20,224 nucleotides of DNA from assembly GCA_041694515.1 (NCBI GenBank), contig JASMSZ010000080.1, positions 1 to 20,224 on the forward strand, in the 5' to 3' direction. The notes beneath the pieces were generated by a model. The model was given only the letters and a program-made list of their open reading frames with translations. It searched no databases and had not been told where the DNA came from. Positions 1 through 8,183 of this stretch are shown piece after piece (positions within the stretch are counted from its first letter, which is position 1; each line of letters begins with the position of its first letter). Both the position numbers and the translations under genes were made by a program. Source of the DNA: Halanaerobium sp041694515. GTDB taxonomy: Bacteria > Bacillota > Halanaerobiia > Halanaerobiales > Halanaerobiaceae.

Positions 1-9
1 ATTGATTTC

Positions 10-23
10 GGTACCTGGTACAA
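10..23. repeat. GGTACC-type dispersed repeat, single arm at window edge
   Basis: The sequence GGTACCTGGTACAA lies just upstream of the ywbE ribosome binding site. It is the same core, in the other orientation at its central base, as the arms of the palindromes at 13584-13629 and 19214-19253. Only one arm is visible; a partner arm would lie before the window start. Inference: a member of a dispersed REP-like family. Confidence 0.6.
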
Positions 24-41
24 ATAAATGGGGGTGATATC

Positions 42-236
42 ATGGATGGAAAGAAGAGATCCAATATCAAAAAAGGTTTAAAGGTTAAAGTTGTGCAGAA
101 AAAGGATCAGCGCAGTGGAAATTTGACAGAAGGTGTAGTTAAAAGAATTTTAACTAATTCTGCAACACATCCGCACGGAATTAAGGTTATGCTGGAAGAT
201 GGAAAAGTTGGCAGAGTTAAAGAAATAGTTGAATAA
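42..236 (+). CDS. ywbE: YwbE family protein (DUF2196)
   Basis: This 64-residue, lysine-rich basic protein matches the small YwbE family of Firmicutes. Recognisable features are the N-terminal GLKVKVVQKKDQRSG stretch, the central TEGVVKRILTNSATHPHGIK block and the C-terminal GKVGRVKEIV. The family is about 60-70 residues long, so this copy is full length. Its biochemical role is not established; the basic, compact beta-rich look (a KOW/SH3-like barrel) suggests nucleic-acid or ribosome association, which is inference. The ATG at 42 follows a GGGGGTG Shine-Dalgarno site at 30-36. It is monocistronic here, ending in a rho-independent terminator 12 bases after the stop. Confidence 0.9.
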   Translation: MDGKKRSNIKKGLKVKVVQKKDQRSGNLTEGVVKRILTNSATHPHGIKVMLEDGKVGRVKEIVE

Positions 237-247
237 TATCTGTAATC

Positions 248-282
248 ATTACCCATGTCGCTGAGATGTGGGTAATTTTTTT
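248..282 (+). terminator. Rho-independent terminator of ywbE
   Basis: The arms ATTACCCA (248-255) and TGGGTAAT (269-276) pair perfectly around a 13-base loop and run into an uninterrupted T tract (276-282). Confidence 0.85.
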
Positions 283-302
283 GATTTTTTACCCATGTTT
301 TA

Positions 303-331
303 TTTTAATGATTAATGATTACCTGTATAAT
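303..331 (+). promoter_or_regulatory. Possible promoter of the TPR gene
   Basis: A perfect TATAAT sits at 326-331, 44 bases before the start codon. The hexamer 17 bases upstream (TTTTAA, 303-308) matches TTGACA poorly, so the -35 element is weak. Confidence 0.4.
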
Positions 332-374
332 GAATATAGGAGATTTTAAAAAAATCTAACTGAAGGGTGATAAA

Positions 375-1037
375 ATGATGAATAAAATTAAAAATTTCTT
401 CAAAAAATTTAAGGATAAAAGGCTTTTCAAACAGGGAATTAAAAAATTGGATAACGGTTATTATCAAAAAGCGGCAGAAATTTTATTTCAAATAGAAGAT
501 AGTCAGCAGGTTGATAGAGAAATGCTCTTTTTTAATTTAGCTGGAGCCCTGATCGGACAGGATAGACTGGATGAGGGAGAAAAATATTTAAATAAAGCAA
601 TTGAGATTGAAGCTGAACATGATTTTCTCTGGGCCACCCTGGCTGAAGTTAATATTCTGCAGAAAAAGTGGGAGGCGGCAAAAAGAGCAATCAATAAAGC
701 ACTGGAACTGGAGCCAGGTAAGAAAATTTATGAGAGTAAAAAAGATGTAATCTGCGGCAGCGAAGAACTGAAAGAAAATTATCTTAAATATTTTGAGCTG
801 CTTAAAGAATCGATTGAAGAACAGAAAAAAGAAAACTGGCAAAAAAGTGTTGAGCTTTTAAGAGATGCAGTTGATCATTACGACCAGACCGGTTATGTCT
901 ACAATCAGATTGGGGCTATTTACAATAATAACCTGGGCAATAAAGAGCTGGCAGCCCAATTTTTTAAGAAAGCAATTGAAAAGGAGCCGGATAATGAAGT
1001 GTTTATCCGCAACCTAAAACAGGTGCTGAAAAACTAA
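375..1037 (+). CDS. Tetratricopeptide repeat (TPR) protein
   Basis: A 220-residue soluble protein built from helical TPR units. The clearest repeats run through residues 50-117 (LFFNLAGALIGQ..., ATLAEVNILQ... ending in KALELEPG) and 145-212 (GYVYNQIGAIYNN... ending in KAIEKEPDN). The A-x-x-x-KAL/I-x-x-EP ending is typical of TPR. The first 20 residues are strongly basic and are not a signal peptide. TPR proteins are protein-protein scaffolds; no partner or catalytic domain is visible, so a specific role cannot be given. The start at 375 follows GAAGGGTG with good spacing; a second ATG directly after it is also possible. It appears monocistronic, between the ywbE terminator and the promoter at 1081. 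Confidence 0.85.
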   Translation: MMNKIKNFFKKFKDKRLFKQGIKKLDNGYYQKAAEILFQIEDSQQVDREMLFFNLAGALIGQDRLDEGEKYLNKAIEIEAEHDFLWATLAEVNILQKKWEAAKRAINKALELEPGKKIYESKKDVICGSEELKENYLKYFELLKESIEEQKKENWQKSVELLRDAVDHYDQTGYVYNQIGAIYNNNLGNKELAAQFFKKAIEKEPDNEVFIRNLKQVLKN

Positions 1038-1080
1038 CTTCAAAACTCCCATTCAGACTCAAAATTAATCTCATTTCCTG

Positions 1081-1109
1081 TTGTTCTTCCCGACCAGATA
1101 TAATATAAT
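1081..1109 (+). promoter_or_regulatory. Promoter of the mntA-hepT pair
   Basis: TTGTTC (1081-1086) and TATAAT (1104-1109) are separated by 17 bases. A second overlapping TATAAT lies at 1099-1104. The predicted transcript starts about 25 bases before the mntA start codon. Confidence 0.65.
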
Positions 1110-1141
1110 GAAATATAGACTTTAAATTGGAGGCTTGAAAA

Positions 1142-1534
1142 ATGGATTTAGATCTTGATTATATAAAATCATTTTTAATAGATGAGCTGAAGGCTGAATT
1201 GATCTATCTTTTTGGTTCCTATGCCAGTGGTAAGGTAAGAGATGACAGCGATCTGGATCTGGCATTTTTAACTCAGGAAAAGATTGATGATTATCAGCGT
1301 TTTTTAACTGCCCAAAATTTGGCCTCCAGATTAAATATTGAGGTAGATTTAATTGATTTGTCTAAAGCTTCTACAGTCTTTAAGGTTCAGATTATTCAGG
1401 GAAAATTACTTTATGCTAAAAATAAACAGCAGAAACAGGAATTTGAACTTTTAGTCTTAAAAAAATATGCCCGTCTTAATGAAGAAAGAAAGGAAATTAT
1501 AGAAAAGATTGAAAGAGGTGCTGCAGATGGATGA
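1142..1534 (+). CDS. mntA: MntA-type nucleotidyltransferase antitoxin
   Basis: A 130-residue minimal nucleotidyltransferase (MNT/NTP_transf_2 fold). The family motif GSYASG (residues 25-30) is followed by SDLD, giving the metal-binding aspartates D37 and D39; a third candidate acidic residue is D69 in EVDLID. In the studied pairs, MntA transfers AMP from ATP to a tyrosine of the HEPN toxin HepT and so neutralises it. The start at 1142 follows GGAGG (1129-1133) with 8-base spacing. Its 3' end overlaps hepT by 8 bases (1527-1534), the usual arrangement of a translationally coupled toxin-antitoxin pair. All catalytic residues are present, so this partner looks functional even though hepT is frameshifted. 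Confidence 0.9.
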   Translation: MDLDLDYIKSFLIDELKAELIYLFGSYASGKVRDDSDLDLAFLTQEKIDDYQRFLTAQNLASRLNIEVDLIDLSKASTVFKVQIIQGKLLYAKNKQQKQEFELLVLKKYARLNEERKEIIEKIERGAADG

Positions 1535-1871
1535 TATTTTAATTAATAAAAATGAAACAGTTAAGCGCTGTCTTAAAAGAATTAATGAGGAATATCAGGG
1601 TAATCCTGATAATTTAAAAGATTATACCAAACAGGATTCTATTATTTTAAATATTCAGCGGCTCGCCGAAGCAGCGATTGATATTGCAATGCATATTGTG
1701 GCAAAACTTGATTTAGGTGTACCACAAAATAGTCGAGATGCTTTTCAATTTTTAGCAGAAAATAATCTGATTGAAGAAAAAATGGCAGAAAAGTTAAAAG
1801 CAATGGTTGGATTTAGAAATATTGCGGTTCACGAGTATCAAAAGTTAAACTTAAAAATTGTGGAGCAGTAA
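1527..1871 (+). CDS. hepT: HepT-type HEPN ribonuclease toxin, C-terminus lost by frameshift
   Basis: The readable product is 114 residues with the HEPN RNase motif R-x4-H-x-Y at R97, H102 and Y104 (RNIAVHEY). In characterised pairs the tyrosine of this motif is AMPylated by MntA. ATG 1527 is preferred over the in-frame TTG at 1509 because AGAGGTG (1514-1520) sits 6 bases before it. The frame stops at TAA 1869-1871, soon after the motif, which is early for a family of about 130-145 residues. The missing C-terminal helix is encoded in the -1 frame from 1865 to 1942. Rejoining the two gives about 138 residues, the normal size. Either the toxin is damaged or the base sequence has a one-base error. 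The catalytic motif itself lies before the break. Confidence 0.85.
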   Translation: MDDILINKNETVKRCLKRINEEYQGNPDNLKDYTKQDSIILNIQRLAEAAIDIAMHIVAKLDLGVPQNSRDAFQFLAENNLIEEKMAEKLKAMVGFRNIAVHEYQKLNLKIVEQ

Positions 1872-1942
1872 TAGAAAATGAAATTGAAGAAGTTAAAAAC
1901 TTTTCTCAAAGAATTATTAAAAAAATGTCAGAAAAAAGTTAG
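1865..1942 (+). pseudogene. hepT: Detached C-terminal coding segment of hepT
   Basis: In the frame beginning GCA at 1865 the DNA reads AVIENEIEEVKNFSQRII and continues to a TAG at 1940-1942, 25 residues in all. This is the amphipathic terminal helix expected after the HEYQKLNLKIVE segment of HepT. No slippery heptamer is evident at 1860-1868, so programmed frameshifting is unlikely; a single-base deletion in the gene or the assembly is the simplest explanation. Confidence 0.75.
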
Positions 1943-1961
1943 CAGAGCAGGAGCTGAGAAA

Positions 1962-4900
1962 ATGAGCAGCAGAGATTTTATCAAAAATTTGGTTTCAAAT
2001 AAAATATACAGACGTGGAATTAATTATTATAATATGGGTCGGGTTTTACAGTACAGGATTAATAAAATTGAGCCCAATCACTACAAAATTTCTGCCCGGG
2101 TTTCGGGAACAAGAAAATACAAAGTTGATTCGGAAATTAGATTGAGAAAAGATATGATAGACGTTAACAGCAGCTGTGACTGCCCTTATGACTGGGAAGA
2201 ATACTGCAAACATGAGGTAGCTGTGCTCCATAAATTTATGGAAGAAGATTACTGCTCTCAGAAGGTTAATTATGAGCCTGCTGCTGATCAGGAACAGGAA
2301 ATATCTGAGTTCAAACTCTCAAATAAAGATTTAGATAAGAGCTCTGAACCTGACCTTGTTGAGCGTCGGATTGCCGACCGTAGTTTTAAGAGCCTGCTGG
2401 AAATCACTAAAAATTATGATGAAAGCGAAATGCCAAAACTGGAATATAGTGTTAAGGGAATTTTAAATCAGGACCTGAAGAATTTCAAATTGATTTTTGA
2501 TTCCGATTATCTCAGTCAGCAGGAGCTGGAGGAAGTTGTAAATTCCTTAAATGAGGATCAGCGTTATGCTTATTATAAAGAAAGCCTGCTGCAGAAACAT
2601 TTTTACGGCAGAGAATTAAAACTTCTGGAAAATTTATCAGATCTGCTTAAAAGCAAAGGTCGTGGCTGTTCCCTGCTTTTAACAAAAAATGAAGAAAATT
2701 TAGATTTTCTGTTGAAATTAAGCAAAAGTTTTAAGCTGCAGCTGGAGGAAAATGGAGTAATCATTAAAAAAGGGAAAACACTGCAGCCGGAGTTAAAAAT
2801 GGAAGGTGATCTGGAAGAGATTACAATTGATTTAAAGGAGGAAGATTTTCCGATTTATCAGGGCAGCGAAAATGACTGCCGCTGGACTATAATTGAAAAT
2901 ACTGTCCATAAAATTGATTTTTATAATTTTTCTGAACTGCCGGCCAAATTTTTGATTCCCAGACAGCGGCAGGGAGAATTCTTATTTGAAATCCTACCAA
3001 CTCTTGAGAAAAAACTTGAACTTGAGCGCTCGGAGGAACTGCAGGATTATGAACTGATTAAAGAAAGTCCTGAGATTGATTTAAAGCTGGACTATGAACA
3101 GGGAAAAATTAGCTGTCAGCTGGAAGTGGAATTTGCAGGAGAAAAATACAGCAATACTGAGCTGCTTGGTATAGATACCGATCAGAACATTTATAAAAGA
3201 GATGAAGAAGATCCAGAACTCTGGTATGGCAGAGATAACAAAGCTCTGGCTGAGGTAATTGAATTTCTGGAAGAATATAATTTCAAGGTTCGGCCAGAGC
3301 ATTTTATTCTTCGTGATAACAGTGAAATTCAGGAGTTTATAACAGATGGGATGACTCATATTCCGGAAGACTGGAATGTTGAACGCAGTCAGAGTTTTGA
3401 TCAGATTGAGATTAAAGAAGTTAAGCTGGAGCCCATAGTTGAGATTGATGATAGTGAGGGGATTAACTGGTTTGATTTTTCCATCAGCTATAATCTGGGC
3501 GGCCAAACATACAGCCGTCAGGAGCTGCAGCAGATGATTTCTTACAATAAAAAAGGAGAGGCCTATATTAAGCTGGACAATCAGTATTACATTTTAGAAA
3601 GTGGTGCTCAGGAAGAAAAAGTTGAGCAGATGCTTAAAGATGCTGAAACTCAGGCTGACGGCTATCGCGCTCCCTATCACAATCTTTTATATTATAAAAA
3701 TTTGGTGGAAAAAAGTGGTATTAACTTTAAAGGCAATAAAGTATTTAATGAACTGGAAAATGAAATTAGCGGTCTTAATGTTGTTAAAGAAAGACAGATT
3801 CCAGCTGGTGTCAAAGGGGAACTGCGTGATTATCAGAAAAATGGCTACAACTGGCTGCGTTTTCTGCATAAGTATCACTTTGGTGGAATTCTGGCAGATG
3901 ATATGGGTCTGGGAAAAACCCTGCAGATGCTGACCCTGCTGAAAAGTGTCCGGCCTGATAAACCTGCTTTAGTTTTATGTCCCAGAACTTTGATCTATAA
4001 CTGGCAGGAGGAAGCTGATAAGTTTTTTGATGATTTAAAAACTTTAGTTTATTATGGCACTCCAGCCGAGAGAGACGAAATGCGGCAGGATTTTAATAAA
4101 TATGATTTAATAATTTCTTCTTATTCAACTATCAGCAGAGATGTGGGAGAGTTGAATCAGGAAAACTGGATTTTTTCTTTTGCGATTTTAGATGAAGCTC
4201 AGCATATAAAAAATTACCGGACTAAAAGGGCAAAAGCGGTCAAAAATATTCAGGCTGAATCACGGCTGGCCTTAACCGGAACTCCTCTGGAGAATTCAGT
4301 GGAAGAACTCTGGTCGATTTTTGATTTTCTGATGCCCGGTTATCTCGGGAATTACAGCTATTTTAAGAAAAATTTTTTAACTCCAATTAATAAAAACAAC
4401 GAAAAAGAAAAGATGACAGAGCTCAAAGAAAGAGTTGCTCCCTTTATTTTAAGACGCCGCAAAGGAGAAGTTTTAAAAGAACTTCCCAAAAAAATTGTTA
4501 ATGTTTATCCGGTTAGCATGACTCAGCTGCAGGAAGACAGTTATCAGACCGTGCTGGAAGAAGTTCGGGGTGAGCTGCAGCAGACTGTTGAAGAAAAAGG
4601 TTTTAATCGATCTCGAATTAATGTGCTGGCAGCCCTGACCAAACTGCGTCAGATCTGTAACCATCCCTCTTTAGTTTTAGGAGAAGAAGGAAGGGCTCAT
4701 AATTCAGGTAAACTTGATGCTTTAAGAGAACTGCTGTCTGATGCCTTAAATGGCGGCCATAAAATTATTGTTTTCAGTCAGTTTGTTAAAATGCTGAAGC
4801 TGATTAGAGATGATTTAGAACAGCAGGGAATTAATTTTCTCTATCTTGATGGCTCAACCAGAAAACGAATGGAAAAGGTAAGGGAGTTTAACAGCAATCC

Positions 4901-5213
4901 GGAAGTTAAAATATTTTTAATTAGTCTCAAAGCGGGGGGAGTTGGCTTAAATCTAACTGCTGCTGATATGGTAGTTCATGTTGATCCCTGGTGGAACCCA
5001 ATGGTCGAAAGACAGGCCACAGATCGAGCTCACCGCCTGGGACAGGAAAACCGGGTGATGGTTTACAAGCTAATTACCAGGGGCACAGTAGAAGAAAAAA
5101 TGTTAAAACTCCAGCAGCGCAAACAGGACCTTTTCAATAATATAATTGAAAATAATGTTAATCCAATTAAAGCCATTAACTGGGAGGATATTCAGGAACT
5201 TCTGGCATTTTAG
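1962..5213 (+). CDS. SWIM zinc-finger SNF2-family helicase
   Basis: A 1083-residue SNF2/RapA-like ATPase that probably remodels protein-DNA or RNA polymerase complexes. Domains in order: an N-terminal SWIM zinc finger with C72, C74, C82 and H84 (CxC-x7-CxH); a long middle region of the bacterial SNF2-associated type, roughly residues 170-600; then the two RecA-like lobes. Visible helicase motifs are GLGKT (K652), DEAQ (D744 onward), TGTPLEN, the FSQF block, AGGVGLNL and the ERQATDRAHRLGQ arginine-finger motif. The start at 1962 has AGGAG (1949-1953) at 8-base spacing. The same frame is open back to ATG 1878, but those 28 codons overlap the displaced hepT tail and lack a good ribosome site, so I treat them as spurious. 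It sits directly downstream of mntA-hepT and is probably co-transcribed; a functional link is not shown. Confidence 0.9.
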   Translation: MSSRDFIKNLVSNKIYRRGINYYNMGRVLQYRINKIEPNHYKISARVSGTRKYKVDSEIRLRKDMIDVNSSCDCPYDWEEYCKHEVAVLHKFMEEDYCSQKVNYEPAADQEQEISEFKLSNKDLDKSSEPDLVERRIADRSFKSLLEITKNYDESEMPKLEYSVKGILNQDLKNFKLIFDSDYLSQQELEEVVNSLNEDQRYAYYKESLLQKHFYGRELKLLENLSDLLKSKGRGCSLLLTKNEENLDFLLKLSKSFKLQLEENGVIIKKGKTLQPELKMEGDLEEITIDLKEEDFPIYQGSENDCRWTIIENTVHKIDFYNFSELPAKFLIPRQRQGEFLFEILPTLEKKLELERSEELQDYELIKESPEIDLKLDYEQGKISCQLEVEFAGEKYSNTELLGIDTDQNIYKRDEEDPELWYGRDNKALAEVIEFLEEYNFKVRPEHFILRDNSEIQEFITDGMTHIPEDWNVERSQSFDQIEIKEVKLEPIVEIDDSEGINWFDFSISYNLGGQTYSRQELQQMISYNKKGEAYIKLDNQYYILESGAQEEKVEQMLKDAETQADGYRAPYHNLLYYKNLVEKSGINFKGNKVFNELENEISGLNVVKERQIPAGVKGELRDYQKNGYNWLRFLHKYHFGGILADDMGLGKTLQMLTLLKSVRPDKPALVLCPRTLIYNWQEEADKFFDDLKTLVYYGTPAERDEMRQDFNKYDLIISSYSTISRDVGELNQENWIFSFAILDEAQHIKNYRTKRAKAVKNIQAESRLALTGTPLENSVEELWSIFDFLMPGYLGNYSYFKKNFLTPINKNNEKEKMTELKERVAPFILRRRKGEVLKELPKKIVNVYPVSMTQLQEDSYQTVLEEVRGELQQTVEEKGFNRSRINVLAALTKLRQICNHPSLVLGEEGRAHNSGKLDALRELLSDALNGGHKIIVFSQFVKMLKLIRDDLEQQGINFLYLDGSTRKRMEKVREFNSNPEVKIFLISLKAGGVGLNLTAADMVVHVDPWWNPMVERQATDRAHRLGQENRVMVYKLITRGTVEEKMLKLQQRKQDLFNNIIENNVNPIKAINWEDIQELLAF

Positions 5214-5299
5214 CTTTAATCTAAATTTAGAACTTTGTTCTTACTGCAGCAAGATTAATTTAAATCCGAAAGAAGGTCCAATTAAAGGAGAGAGATAAG

Positions 5300-6058
5300 A
5301 TGGAAGATCGAAATTTAGAAGAACTGTATCAGGCAATTTATAAGCGTAAGTCTATCAGAAAATACGAAGAGGAAAAACTGAGTGAAAATGAGCTTAAGGG
5401 GATAAAAAGTTTTTTAAAGCAGGTAAAAGCGTTAGATCCAGAAATCAAATTTGAAGCTAAAATTGTAAATTCGGAGGCAGTAAAAAGTATAATTCCAATT
5501 AAATCCCCCCATTATCTGCAGTTTTTTTCTGAGGCTAAGGGAGATTATCTTTTAAATGCAGGTTTTATCCTGCAGCAGCTTGATTTATATCTGACTGCGA
5601 ATAATTTGGGCAGCTGCTGGTTTGGGATGGCCAAACCTAAAAAGGAGATTACAGCAGAATCTGATTTAGAATATATAATTACCCTGGTTTTTGGTCGACC
5701 TGCTGAAGCAAGCCAGCGTGATTCAATTGAGGATTTTGATCGTAAGCCTCTGGCAGAAATAAAAAAAGGTAATCAGCATTATGATTTACTGGAAGCTGTA
5801 AGACTGGCTCCTTCGGCAACTAATGGTCAGCCCTGGTATTTTATTACAGAGTCAGAGAGGATTCATCTTTATCAGCTGGAACAGAATTTCATTAAGAAGT
5901 TTTTCTACGAAAAAATGAATAGAATTGATATGGGAATAGCTCTGTCCCATCTCTGGCTGGCAGCAGAAGAGCATGACCAGAAATTTGAATTTACAAAGCT
6001 GGATAAAAATCCGGCCTCAGTAGAGAATTATAATTACCTGGGTACAGTTAAATTATAA
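5300..6058 (+). CDS. TM1586-type putative nitroreductase (paralogue 1)
   Basis: A 252-residue FMN-dependent nitroreductase-fold protein of the TM1586 type, in which one chain contains both halves of the usual dimer. The first half opens with RKSIRKY (residues 15-21); the middle carries the LGSCWFGM segment near residues 105-112; the second half has the flavin-site motif APSATNGQPW near residues 172-181 and ends with a DMGIALSHLW helix. Family members are presumed flavin oxidoreductases; the natural substrate is unknown. The ATG at 5300 follows AAAGGAGAGAG. It lies 86 bases after the helicase gene and 52 bases before the DUF2905 gene. A second gene of the same family is at 9248-10045. Confidence 0.85.
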   Translation: MEDRNLEELYQAIYKRKSIRKYEEEKLSENELKGIKSFLKQVKALDPEIKFEAKIVNSEAVKSIIPIKSPHYLQFFSEAKGDYLLNAGFILQQLDLYLTANNLGSCWFGMAKPKKEITAESDLEYIITLVFGRPAEASQRDSIEDFDRKPLAEIKKGNQHYDLLEAVRLAPSATNGQPWYFITESERIHLYQLEQNFIKKFFYEKMNRIDMGIALSHLWLAAEEHDQKFEFTKLDKNPASVENYNYLGTVKL

Positions 6059-6110
6059 ATGAATTAATCAGCGTCAATAATTTATATTAAAACTAAAAGG
6101 TGAATAGCTT

Positions 6111-6341
6111 ATGGATTTTAAAAGTATCGGTTTACTAATAATAATTTTTGGTTTTGTAATTGCTTTTGTAGGAGTAGTAATTTATTTTTTAGGAGGTTCC
6201 TTATCCTGGTTTGGCAATTTACCAGGTGATATTAAAATAGAAGGCAAGAATTTCAACTTCTATTTTCCCCTGACAACTATGATTTTAGTCAGCGTTATTT
6301 TAAATATTGTCATTAAAATATTTTTCTACTTTTTCAATTAA
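6111..6341 (+). CDS. DUF2905 small membrane protein
   Basis: A 76-residue integral membrane protein with two hydrophobic helices (about residues 6-28 and 52-75) joined by a short hydrophilic loop. The loop holds the family signature GNLPGDIKIEGKNFNFYFPL. Function of DUF2905 is unknown. AAGGTG (6098-6103) precedes the ATG by 7 bases. It probably shares a transcript with the nitroreductase upstream. Its last 8 bases overlap the 3' end of the convergent subtilase gene, and no terminator is visible between the two. Confidence 0.9.
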   Translation: MDFKSIGLLIIIFGFVIAFVGVVIYFLGGSLSWFGNLPGDIKIEGKNFNFYFPLTTMILVSVILNIVIKIFFYFFN

Positions 6342-8121
6342 AAGTATTAGGATCTTTTAGAGCCAGTAAAACCGGTTCTTTTTCTTTTTCCGTTATTTTT
6401 TTAATAAACTCCTGGTAGTTACTGTCTTTAACTCCAACCGCCAGATAAGCCTGCAGGGCATGAAATTTAAGCCAGGGATTGTTTTCCTGAGTGATTATTT
6501 CTTTGAGCAGTGGAGAAAAATCGGCAGCTTTGATGCCAAAAGACCCCATAATATCCAGCAGAAAATATAAAATTGAATCATTTAACTGGAATTGATTTCT
6601 TTTTTGAAGAGCATTCTTAATGGGAATCAGGATTAAAGCTGAGTTAAGTTCTGCTGCAATTTCTGCGGCTTTTTTCTTTTCAGGATAATCTCTATTAAAA
6701 ATAACTGCCAGCAGTTCAGCAATTAAGATAAACTGCTCTTTTTTGTTTTTTTGATCTAAATTAAATTTTGAAGCTGCAGCAGCTGCAGATATTTTAGAAT
6801 CTAAGGTTTTTTCTATAATTAATGCTATCGGAGGCTGCTTAAAAGCAGCAGCAATTTTTAAATAAAAGGCAATTTTTTTTTGAGAATAGCTCTGGCGCAG
6901 TCTGCTGATCACAGCTTTCTCCAATTTCTGGTTATTGATATTATTTTCTGTTAAGAACCTGGTGATTTTTTTGCTGATCTGAGCCTGCAGCTTATTATTT
7001 AAATGAGGACCAATTTTGAGCATTAGTGGAAAGTTGCTGGAATTTTCAAGATAAATTTTAAGCAGCTTTAAAGATACTGCATAAACTGTCCCCAGGCTTA
7101 AGATAAAAAGAAAAATATTTAAGAGTCCAAATTGATAATACAGCAGCAGTAAAAAAGGCTGCATCAAAAATATTGTGGCCGAAATAATCAAAAATATAAA
7201 GATTCCACTGACAGAATATTTCTGCCAGCAGAGATAAAGTAAAAAGAGAGCAGCAAGACTAAGTGAGCTGTAGACTGCCAGCTGCAGCCAGAAATAAAGA
7301 GGTTTGGCCTTACTTAAGGCCTCAAATCTATCTATTCTGCCCGCTCCCAATTTGTTTTTGCTAAAAAGAGGTGTTTCAATTTTATCAGCTGTAGCTGTGA
7401 TAATCTTTAAAGCATCTTCAATACTCAGCTCTGGATTTAAACTTAAAACATCCGCAATTAAAGCTGTAACCTGAGGAGCTGCAAAAGAGGTTCCACTTAA
7501 TTTGTATTTTCTTCTAAAATTAAAAGCAGGAAGATGATGACGCTGAGTAATTTCTATAATTCCTGAGGCAGCGAAATCAATGTTTTTTCCATAATTGGAG
7601 CCCGGCATTTTTTCGTTTCCTGCCAGAGCAGCAGCGGCTATCACATTTTTGAACCTGGCCGGATAAGAAATCTGTTCCCTGTTGTTATTACCGGCTGCTG
7701 CTACTAAAACTATGTTTTGAAGTTTATTTATTTCAGAAATAATTTTCTGCTGAAATTTCCATTCTTCAAAACCAAGGCTGATGTTGACTATTATTTTTTC
7801 TGCTGGATGAAGCACTGCATAATTTTTTATTTCTCTTAAGGCAGCAAGATAATATTTTTTATCGATCTGACCGGTAATGTTTTCGACAGGAAAACTTCTA
7901 ATTTCAGTTCGACTCTGACTGCGGATTACTGCAGCTATTTTACTGCCGTGAGAGCTTTCGGGCTTGATTTTCAGGGCGGGGCTGTTTAAAAATTTTTTAT
8001 CTATTTCCGAATCTATAATAAATATTTTAACTGATTTATTTTTTAAAATTTCTTCTTTGAAATGAAAAGTAAAAACAAAAATACTTAAAAAAATAAGGGT
8101 CAAGATTACTATTTTTTTGAT
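6334..8121 (-). CDS. Membrane-anchored subtilase (S8) with helical C-terminal region
   Basis: Numbered from the ATC at 8121, the product is 595 residues. Residues 1-20 (KKIVILTLIFLS...) form a signal or anchor helix. A compact subtilisin domain of about 210 residues follows with a complete catalytic set: D37 in IIDSE, H58 in SHGS (the family usually has HGT), the oxyanion N145 in AAGNNN, and S212 in SGTSFAAP. Three hydrophobic helices lie at about 275-355, followed by about 235 residues of soluble, lysine-rich helices reminiscent of HEAT-type repeats. The protease would face outside and the helical part inside if three helices follow a cleaved signal; topology is inference. The start is unusual: AGGAGG (8129-8134) lies 7 bases before ATC, while the nearest standard start, TTG 8103, is 25 bases from it and would lose the KK residues. 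Substrate unknown. Confidence 0.8.
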   Translation of the reverse strand: MKKIVILTLIFLSIFVFTFHFKEEILKNKSVKIFIIDSEIDKKFLNSPALKIKPESSHGSKIAAVIRSQSRTEIRSFPVENITGQIDKKYYLAALREIKNYAVLHPAEKIIVNISLGFEEWKFQQKIISEINKLQNIVLVAAAGNNNREQISYPARFKNVIAAAALAGNEKMPGSNYGKNIDFAASGIIEITQRHHLPAFNFRRKYKLSGTSFAAPQVTALIADVLSLNPELSIEDALKIITATADKIETPLFSKNKLGAGRIDRFEALSKAKPLYFWLQLAVYSSLSLAALFLLYLCWQKYSVSGIFIFLIISATIFLMQPFLLLLYYQFGLLNIFLFILSLGTVYAVSLKLLKIYLENSSNFPLMLKIGPHLNNKLQAQISKKITRFLTENNINNQKLEKAVISRLRQSYSQKKIAFYLKIAAAFKQPPIALIIEKTLDSKISAAAAASKFNLDQKNKKEQFILIAELLAVIFNRDYPEKKKAAEIAAELNSALILIPIKNALQKRNQFQLNDSILYFLLDIMGSFGIKAADFSPLLKEIITQENNPWLKFHALQAYLAVGVKDSNYQEFIKKITEKEKEPVLLALKDPNTFN

Positions 8122-8154
8122 AACAGCTCCTCCTTTCTGATTTCAGTTAAAATA

Positions 8155-8183
8155 ATTATAACATACTTTAAGCTTACAGCTAA
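8155..8183 (-). promoter_or_regulatory. Promoter of the subtilase gene
   Basis: On the minus strand, TTAGCT (8183-8178) and TATAAT (8160-8155) are spaced by 17 bases, and the -10 box is extended (TGTTATAAT). The -35 match is partial. Transcription would begin about 15 bases before the AGGAGG site, consistent with the ATC 8121 start. Confidence 0.55.

Noticed and set aside
1860..1871. Programmed -1 frameshift in hepT
   Set aside because: No slippery heptamer or strong downstream structure is visible; a simple indel explains it better.
3081..3506. 141-codon minus-strand frame within the helicase gene
   Set aside because: A shadow frame over a conserved coding region, with no ribosome site.
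5214..5299. Possible terminator after the helicase gene
   Set aside because: No stable stem followed by a T tract could be drawn in these 86 bases.
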